Assembly: GCA_964541375.1 (NCBI GenBank) | Contig: CAZIPT010000037.1 | Location: 1-19,231, forward strand | Source of the DNA: JBAXEO01 sp964541375 | GTDB lineage: Bacteria > Actinomycetota > Coriobacteriia > Anaerosomatales > JAAXUF01 | Direction of reading: 5' to 3' | Length of the DNA: 19,231 nt | Shown here: positions 14,619 through 19,231 of the stretch, one piece after another | How positions within the stretch are numbered: position 1 is the first letter of the stretch | Layout: each line of letters starts with the position of its first letter | Notes under the pieces: generated by a model | Database searches by the model: none | Told to the model about the DNA's origin: nothing | What the model saw: only the letters and a program-made list of their open reading frames with translations | Program-made: the position numbers and the translations under genes

Positions 14619-16316
14619 TCACACGGACTTGGCGACGACGCGGTTGCGACCGGCTTCCTTGGCAGCATAGAGTGCCGCGTCGGCGCGCTCAATCAGCTCC
14701 TCGAGCGTCATCGGTTCCGCCGGGGTCACGCTTGCGACGCCGAGGCTCGCCGATACCAGGATGCAGGAGCCGTCCTGCTCGTGTTTGCAGTTCGAAATGG
14801 CCTCGCGAATCCTCTCGGCGGTCGCGAGTGCGTCGGCAGGACCTGTGCCGGCGAGGAAGACCAGGAACTCGTCCCCGCCCCATCTGCAAGAGATGTCGTT
14901 GTCGCGGGTGTTGGCGACCATGTCGCCGGCAATGGCGCTTAGGATGCGGTCTCCTGCGCGATGGCCGAATTTGTCGTTGATCGCCTCGAAGTCTTCGATG
15001 TCCAAGATCAACATCGACGCCGAGCGATTGTGGCTGAGTCCGGAATCGAGGGCCTCGGCGATCACCGGCATATAGGCGCGGTTGTAGAGCCCGGTGAGCG
15101 GGTCGAGCGCGGCCAGTGCCTCGAGTTCCTCCTGGACGATACGTCCCTCCTCGACTTCCTGCTCGAGCGCCAGGCTGCGCAGCCGATGGATCTCGACGTC
15201 CTTGCGCGCGCTCTCCAGCTGATGCTCGACCCGCAGATTGGCGATGCGGCTCTGCGTGTCGGCGTTGACCCGCTCCTGCTCCAGTTCGTGAAACCGCTTG
15301 AAATGCTCCAGTGCTCCAGCGAAGTCGACCTTGCGCTCCAGCGCTTCCGAGACCAGGCGGTGGCAGACGCACTGTTCGACGTTGCGCTGGTCCTGCTCGG
15401 CGAGCGCAAGCGCCAATTCGGCGAATGCGCGTGCATCATCGTGGTGCTCACGTGCGAGCGATACGCGGGACAGGCCGATGAGGCAGTTCGTCTCGTCGGC
15501 GCGCCAGCCGTTCTCGGCGGCGAGGTTCAGGCCGCGGCGCGCGAAGGCCTCCGCCTCGTCCAGATTCCCCAGCGCCATGTGGACGTCGCACAAGGTGTCG
15601 AGCGCCGCCACGAGCAGGTTGGATCGCTCGGCCTGCTCGGCAAAGCCGGCGGCCGCCGTTGCGCACTCCAGTGCACCATCCAGGTCGCTGAGGTCCATCT
15701 TGGTGTAGGTCATGTTGTTGAGTGTGGTCGCCTCGCCGATGAGATCCCCAAGCTCTCGGTGAATCTCCAGCGCGCGCGTCTGCACCTCGAAAGCCTCGTG
15801 CGGGTGGCCGGTTGACGACTGTACGTTGGCCAGCGAGTCCATGACGTAGGCCTGGAGGCTGCGATCGCCGACGGTCTCCGCGATGGAGAGCGCGCGAAGA
15901 AGCAGGTCGAAGGATTCGGCGGAGTCCCCCAGACAGAAGTGCGCCCACCCCATCGTGTCGTACAGCTCGCCGAGAACAACGGTCGGCTCCTCGGGATCGA
16001 TGAGCGCGAGTGCCTGAGCGGACTGCGACAGTGCGGCTCCACTCTCGCTCAGGATGCAGCTGCGGTGCGCGAGGAGGCTGAGCGCCGACGCCATGCCCTC
16101 GCCGTCGCGTTCGCCGGAACTGTCCGGCTGGCTAGCCAGCTCGAACGCCTCTTCGGCCAGCGGACGTAGATGCTCGTAGTCGACGCGTCGGAGTGCGCGA
16201 GCCTCGGCGAGCAGCTCGCGAGTCTGGGTGCGGCGTGCGTGCGCTGACTCGTCCTCGACGGCCACGCTCTTGCGGCGGCCTGAAGGCCGGCTGCGCTTGG
16301 TTTGGTCGGCGCCCAT
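14619..16316 (-). CDS. TPR-repeat GGDEF protein, copy 2, with altered nucleotide-binding segment
   Basis: A 565-residue paralogue of the protein at 11245 with the same order: TPR array (about 45-345), coiled coil (RVEHQLESARKDVEIHRLRS) and GGDEF domain from DPLTGLYNRA. RWGGDEF (480-484), the I-site RDND, GHRAGD and ALYAAKEAGRNRV are intact. The usual D-I-D-x-F-K-x-I-N-D segment reads DIEDFEAIND, so the conserved Lys is Glu (E444, codon 14985-14987) and the second Asp is Glu. Activity may be reduced or the domain may act as a GTP or c-di-GMP sensor; this is inference. The start is uncertain: the ATG at 14-16 of 163xx (16314-16316) has GGGGGAG only 2 nt upstream, while a TTG 36 nt further up has no ribosome site. 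No membrane segment is present. Confidence 0.9.
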   Translation of the reverse strand: MGADQTKRSRPSGRRKSVAVEDESAHARRTQTRELLAEARALRRVDYEHLRPLAEEAFELASQPDSSGERDGEGMASALSLLAHRSCILSESGAALSQSAQALALIDPEEPTVVLGELYDTMGWAHFCLGDSAESFDLLLRALSIAETVGDRSLQAYVMDSLANVQSSTGHPHEAFEVQTRALEIHRELGDLIGEATTLNNMTYTKMDLSDLDGALECATAAAGFAEQAERSNLLVAALDTLCDVHMALGNLDEAEAFARRGLNLAAENGWRADETNCLIGLSRVSLAREHHDDARAFAELALALAEQDQRNVEQCVCHRLVSEALERKVDFAGALEHFKRFHELEQERVNADTQSRIANLRVEHQLESARKDVEIHRLRSLALEQEVEEGRIVQEELEALAALDPLTGLYNRAYMPVIAEALDSGLSHNRSASMLILDIEDFEAINDKFGHRAGDRILSAIAGDMVANTRDNDISCRWGGDEFLVFLAGTGPADALATAERIREAISNCKHEQDGSCILVSASLGVASVTPAEPMTLEELIERADAALYAAKEAGRNRVVAKSV

Positions 16317-16632
16317 GGCTCCCCCGGCAGTTCCGTCTACTTTGCTACCCAAGGTGAATACCCGTATCCGCCGACGAAGCGTCGGGTGGGGTCGAGCCCG
16401 GGGCGCCCGCGGGGAGCTGGTTGCCCTCTTTGACGTGGGGATTCTCGCGGGGGCCGTAATCCTAAGCTCCGTTCACCGTCTTCTTGCCGCCGTTCGCCCC
16501 GTTCCGTGCACCGCTGACCTGCAAGGGTCCGTCGCTGCGTAGGCGCGCGGCATAGAGTTCAGCTGTCGGCGTGTCGTACCCGGCTTAGCGGCAAGACGAC
16601 ACACAGCGGAAAATCCCAAAGGAGGGATGCAC
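16317..16632. other. 316-nt gap between divergent GGDEF and MFS genes
   Basis: No convincing gene is seen here; the open frames show no codon pattern or family motif. The gap contains TTGACG at 16430-16435 with CGTAAT 19 bp on (16455-16460), a possible but imperfect promoter for the transporter. It also contains the stem-loop at 16562-16607 and the ribosome site AAAGGAGG at 16617-16624. If the promoter is real the transcript has a leader of about 165 nt. Confidence 0.5.
16562..16607 (+). promoter_or_regulatory. Leader stem-loop or operator ahead of the MFS transporter
   Basis: GTGTCGT (16571-16577) and ACGACAC (16596-16602) form a perfect 7-bp stem around an 18-nt loop. GCTGT (16562-16566) and ACAGC (16603-16607) extend it by 5 bp across a 4-nt bulge (CGGC). 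Within the loop CCG and CGG can pair again. The element ends about 10 nt before the ribosome site of the transporter, so it could be an mRNA structure that controls translation, or a DNA operator. It matches no riboswitch class that I recognise. Confidence 0.45.
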
Positions 16633-18270
16633 ATGTCAGACGCGGTTGCGAAGAAGCCCGCAGTGGAGGTTTCCGAGAAGGGGATCGCCAAGATCATCGC
16701 CGCCTCATCGGTAGGCACGATGGTCGAGTGGTACGACTTCTACATTTTTGGAAGTTTGGCGACTGTCATCGCCAGCAAGTTCTACCAGACGGGCACTCCG
16801 ACCGGTGACATCATCGCGTGGCTCGCGACGTTCGCGGTCGGGTTCATCGTGCGGCCGTTTGGCGCGATCGTGTTCGGTCGCATGGGCGACCTCATCGGTC
16901 GTAAGTACACCTTCATGGTCACGATGACCCTGATGGGCGTATGTACATTTGCCGTCGGCTTGCTTCCAACCTACGACTGGTGGCAAGCGACCATCGGATT
17001 CGGCGAGATGGCCGGCATCATCCTGATCACCCTGCGTATCCTGCAGGGTCTGGCGCTCGGCGGAGAGTACGGCGGCGCTGCGACCTATGTCGCCGAGCAC
17101 TCCCCGGAGCGCAAGCGCGGCTTCTGGACGAGCTGGATTCAGATCACGGCGACCGCCGGTCTGTTCATGTCGCTCGGCGTCATCCTGGGGACGAACCTCG
17201 TTCTCAAGGCGATGTACGGTCCGGTCGAGGGTGCGTTGAAGTTCAACGCCTGGGGATGGCGTGTCCCCTTCCTCCTCTCGATCATCCTGATCGCGGTCTC
17301 GCTCTACATCCGTATTTCGCTCAAGGAGTCCCCGCTGTTCGCGGGTCTCAAGAAGTCCGGCGGGCTCTCAAAGAACCCGCTCAAGGAGAGCTTCGGCAAC
17401 CCTTACAACCTCAAGTACGTCCTTCTGGCCATGTTCGGCGTCACGATGGGCCAGGGCGTCGTGTGGTACACGGGCCAGTTCTATGCTCTGTTCTATCTGC
17501 AGAAGATCTTCCACGTTGCGCTGGTTCCTTCGAACGTCATCGTTGGCGCTGCGCTGCTCCTCGCGGTTCCGTTCTTTGTGATCTTCGGAAAGTGGTCCGA
17601 CACGATCGGCCGTAAGCCGATCATGTTCACCGGCATGGCGCTGGCCATCGTGCTGTGGTACCCGCTGTATGGCCTGATGGCAGCGAATGCGCCGGCGACG
17701 TTCAAGGTCCTCCCCGCCGACATGAAGGGCTATGCGGAGACGACGAAGAGCGCGACAGCCGCTGGAAAGCCTGTCCCGACGACGACGATCGTCAAGGACG
17801 GGCAGCCGGCCAAGGTTCCGGTCAGCGAGGTCAAGCTGGGCGACGACGTGGTCGTGAAGTACCAGAAGTTCATCTTCCCGTACTCAGGCTATAACCCCTG
17901 GATACTCGGCTTCTGCGTGTTCATCCAAGTCATGTTCGTGACGATGGTCTACGGTCCAATCGCTGCGTTCCTGGTCGAGCTCTTCCCGACCAAGATTCGC
18001 TACACGTCGATGTCGCTGCCGTACCACATCGGAAACGGCGTCTTCGGTGGCCTCGTCCCGATCATCGGCTTGTCGCTCATCACCAAGACCGGCAACAACT
18101 ACGCCGGCCTGTGGTGGCCAATGGGCGTCGCCATCGTGTGCTTCATCATCGGCATGATCTGGGTCCCCGAGACGAACCATATCGACATTCATTCGGGTGA
18201 GTCCGCGGCCTACACCTCCGAGCACGGTGCTGGCTCCAATCTCATGCAGGTTGAGCCTGACGAGATCTAG
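16633..18270 (+). CDS. MFS transporter, MHS (metabolite:H+ symporter) family
   Basis: A 545-residue 12-helix secondary transporter of the ShiA/ProP/KgtP-like MHS branch, which imports organic acids or osmolytes with protons. Family marks are GTMVEWYDFYIFG in helix 1, GRMGDLIGRKYTF in the helix 2-3 loop, RILQGLALGGEYGGAATYVAEH in helix 4 (counted in parts), KWSDTIGRKPIMF in the helix 8-9 loop, and ELFPTKIRYTSMSLPYHIGN. Residues about 353-420 form a large polar extracytoplasmic loop between helices 9 and 10. I chose the ATG at 16633, 8 nt after AAAGGAGG; the ATG at 16627 is only one base from the ribosome site. The gene is monocistronic, with its own leader and a hairpin after the stop. The substrate is not predictable. 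Confidence 0.92.
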   Translation: MSDAVAKKPAVEVSEKGIAKIIAASSVGTMVEWYDFYIFGSLATVIASKFYQTGTPTGDIIAWLATFAVGFIVRPFGAIVFGRMGDLIGRKYTFMVTMTLMGVCTFAVGLLPTYDWWQATIGFGEMAGIILITLRILQGLALGGEYGGAATYVAEHSPERKRGFWTSWIQITATAGLFMSLGVILGTNLVLKAMYGPVEGALKFNAWGWRVPFLLSIILIAVSLYIRISLKESPLFAGLKKSGGLSKNPLKESFGNPYNLKYVLLAMFGVTMGQGVVWYTGQFYALFYLQKIFHVALVPSNVIVGAALLLAVPFFVIFGKWSDTIGRKPIMFTGMALAIVLWYPLYGLMAANAPATFKVLPADMKGYAETTKSATAAGKPVPTTTIVKDGQPAKVPVSEVKLGDDVVVKYQKFIFPYSGYNPWILGFCVFIQVMFVTMVYGPIAAFLVELFPTKIRYTSMSLPYHIGNGVFGGLVPIIGLSLITKTGNNYAGLWWPMGVAIVCFIIGMIWVPETNHIDIHSGESAAYTSEHGAGSNLMQVEPDEI

Positions 18271-18315
18271 GACCCGCTCGGCTGCCGGCGCTTCAGCCGG
18301 CGTTCGAGGAGTATC

Positions 18316-18349
18316 AGTAGGGCCCGCCTCAAGTGAGGCGGGCCCTACT
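18316..18349. terminator. Intrinsic-terminator-like hairpin, 16-bp perfect stem
   Basis: AGTAGGGCCCGCCTCA (18316-18331) pairs perfectly with 18334-18349 across a 2-nt AG gap, effectively a 14-15-bp stem with a small loop. It lies 46 nt after the transporter stop and 25 nt after the convergent gene's end, so it could serve both strands. Only two T residues follow, so termination may need help. A weaker inverted repeat, CGGCTG/CAGCCG, lies at 18279-18299. Confidence 0.8.
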
Positions 18350-18373
18350 TGCGTCGCGCATGAAAACGGGCCG

Positions 18374-18790
18374 CTAGCCTCGCTTGCCAAACATTCCGGC
18401 GATCGTTCCGGTCACTCGCGAGACCAGAGACTCAACAGGGTCAGCGGCCTCGGGGTCATCGGCGACTCCGTGCGCGACGAACCGGATCTTCTCGATATGC
18501 AGTTCCTCGTCGTCGAGCAATGAGGGGTCGACCACGAAGGCGACTCCCACAGGGAGCCTGGCGACGCCTTCGCTCACACCGGTGTCCTCCCATTGGGACG
18601 CCAGCACCAGGTGCGTGATCGTCAGCTGGCCGTCCTCCTTGCTGGTCCACTCGAAGGGCTCCTTGACCTCGCCGATCCAGTAGTCCGGGCGGTCCGGCCC
18701 CGGGAACTCGCGCAGCAGGGTGACCCTCAGCGGTACTCGCTCGGATTTGTCGCCCTTCGCGTACCTCACGCTGCGGATGATCAGGTCCAT
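18374..18790 (-). CDS. Conserved-looking protein of unknown function, 138 residues
   Basis: I do not recognise this protein. It is soluble, acidic in its second half, and has no signal peptide or membrane segment. The N-terminal half alternates hydrophobic and charged residues in strands (MDLIIRSVRYAKGD, VPLRVTLLREF, YWIGEVKEPFEW, GQLTITHLVLASQWE), suggesting a small beta-rich fold. The tail (LVSRVTGTIAGMFGKRG) is a short amphipathic, glycine-ended segment that might touch a membrane or partner. I chose the ATG at 18788-18790 because GAGGAG is 6 nt upstream; a further upstream in-frame start would add 13 residues. It is preceded on the same strand by the ABC ATPase, 59 nt away, and may be co-transcribed with it. 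Confidence 0.75.
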   Translation of the reverse strand: MDLIIRSVRYAKGDKSERVPLRVTLLREFPGPDRPDYWIGEVKEPFEWTSKEDGQLTITHLVLASQWEDTGVSEGVARLPVGVAFVVDPSLLDDEELHIEKIRFVAHGVADDPEAADPVESLVSRVTGTIAGMFGKRG

Positions 18791-18849
18791 CGGTATCTCC
18801 TCGGCAGTTCTCGGGCGTTCTCGGCTCATTGTAGCTTGCAGGTACCTGA

Positions 18850-19231
18850 CTAGACCGCTTCGTCGAGCGCCTCTGAGAACTGGCTGTTGTAGAGATCGGA
18901 GTAGAAGCCCTCGGCCGCCAGGAGCTCCGGGTGCGTGCCCTGCTCGATGATGTGTCCCTGGTCCATCACAAGGATGGTGTCGGCGTCGCGGATGGTCGAG
19001 AGCCGGTGGGCGATCACGAAGCTCGTACGGCCTTCCATCAACGTGGCCATGGCTTTCTGGATCATGACCTCGGTACGCGTGTCGACCGAGCTGGTCGCCT
19101 CGTCGAGGATCAGCACCTGCGGGTCCGCGAGGAATGCCCGCGCGATGGTAAGCAGCTGCTTCTCACCCTGAGAGACATTGGATGCGTCATCGTTGAGCAC
19201 CGTGTCGTAGCCGTCTGGCAGCGTGCGCACA
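18850..19231 (-). CDS. ABC exporter ATPase domain, C-terminal end only
   Basis: The last 127 residues of a nucleotide-binding domain; the frame continues past the right edge, so the Walker A loop and any membrane domain are outside. Visible are the signature variant NVSQGEKQ, then Walker B VLILDEATSSVD, the D-loop and the H-loop histidine in FVIAHRLSTIRDAD, followed by ILVMDQGHIIEQGTHPELL. LPDGYDTVLNDDASNVSQGE is typical of half-size multidrug/lipid-exporter ATPases (MdlB/LmrA-like), often encoded as heterodimer pairs. It ends YSDLYNSQF, the usual C-terminal helix. The exported substrate is unknown. Confidence 0.93.
   Translation of the reverse strand, partial: VRTLPDGYDTVLNDDASNVSQGEKQLLTIARAFLADPQVLILDEATSSVDTRTEVMIQKAMATLMEGRTSFVIAHRLSTIRDADTILVMDQGHIIEQGTHPELLAAEGFYSDLYNSQFSEALDEAV

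Noticed and set aside
16228..16542. Possible small gene in the gap before the transporter
   Set aside because: It overlaps the GGDEF N-terminus, has no ribosome site and no recognisable sequence pattern.

Overview
This is a GC-rich (about two thirds G+C by eye), densely coded bacterial chromosome segment. The short gaps, the GTG/TTG starts with GAGGAG-type ribosome sites and the gene content suggest an actinobacterial-type, probably anaerobic, amino-acid-degrading organism. A member of the Coriobacteriia or a relative would fit, but that assignment is inference. I see no phage genes, insertion sequences, CRISPR arrays, tRNA or rRNA.

Left part (1-4577). The window opens inside a GlmL/MutL-type ASKHA ATPase, the kind that accompanies B12-dependent aminomutases. 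A convergent GNAT acetyltransferase follows, then a PLP-dependent alanine/ornithine racemase-like protein. GlmL plus an ornithine-racemase-like gene recalls anaerobic ornithine degradation through ornithine 4,5-aminomutase. A LysR-type regulator is then divergent from an integral membrane protein built from two homologous halves. The gap between them carries a direct repeat.

Centre (4621-11248). This is a complete histidine utilisation set. A divergent hutG-like formimidoylglutamase faces hutH, hutU and hutI, and hutU and hutI overlap by 4 nt. Together they convert histidine through urocanate, imidazolone propionate and formiminoglutamate to glutamate. A two-domain SnoaL/NTF2-like protein of unknown role and a 58-residue winged-helix-like protein follow on the same strand. 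If the upstream GlmL serves glutamate mutase, the glutamate could feed the methylaspartate route; if it serves ornithine mutase, the two pathways are merely neighbours.

Right-centre (11245-16316, all minus strand). Two paralogous TPR/coiled-coil/GGDEF proteins bracket a zinc-dependent MDR dehydrogenase and a PaaI-like thioesterase. One cyclase keeps the normal nucleotide-binding residues. The other has Glu in place of a conserved Lys while keeping GGDEF and the RxxD inhibitory site.

Right end (16317-19231). A 316-nt gap with a strong stem-loop precedes an MHS-family (MFS) solute:proton symporter with an enlarged loop. A 16-bp perfect hairpin lies after it. A small conserved-looking protein of unknown function and the C-terminal end of an ABC-exporter ATPase on the minus strand close the window.

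Overall this is mostly recognisable metabolism. The less ordinary points are the tandem NTF2-like protein in the hut cluster, near-identical translation starts on two unrelated genes, the duplicated membrane protein, the Cys-Ser-Gly MIO triad in HutH and the altered second GGDEF protein.
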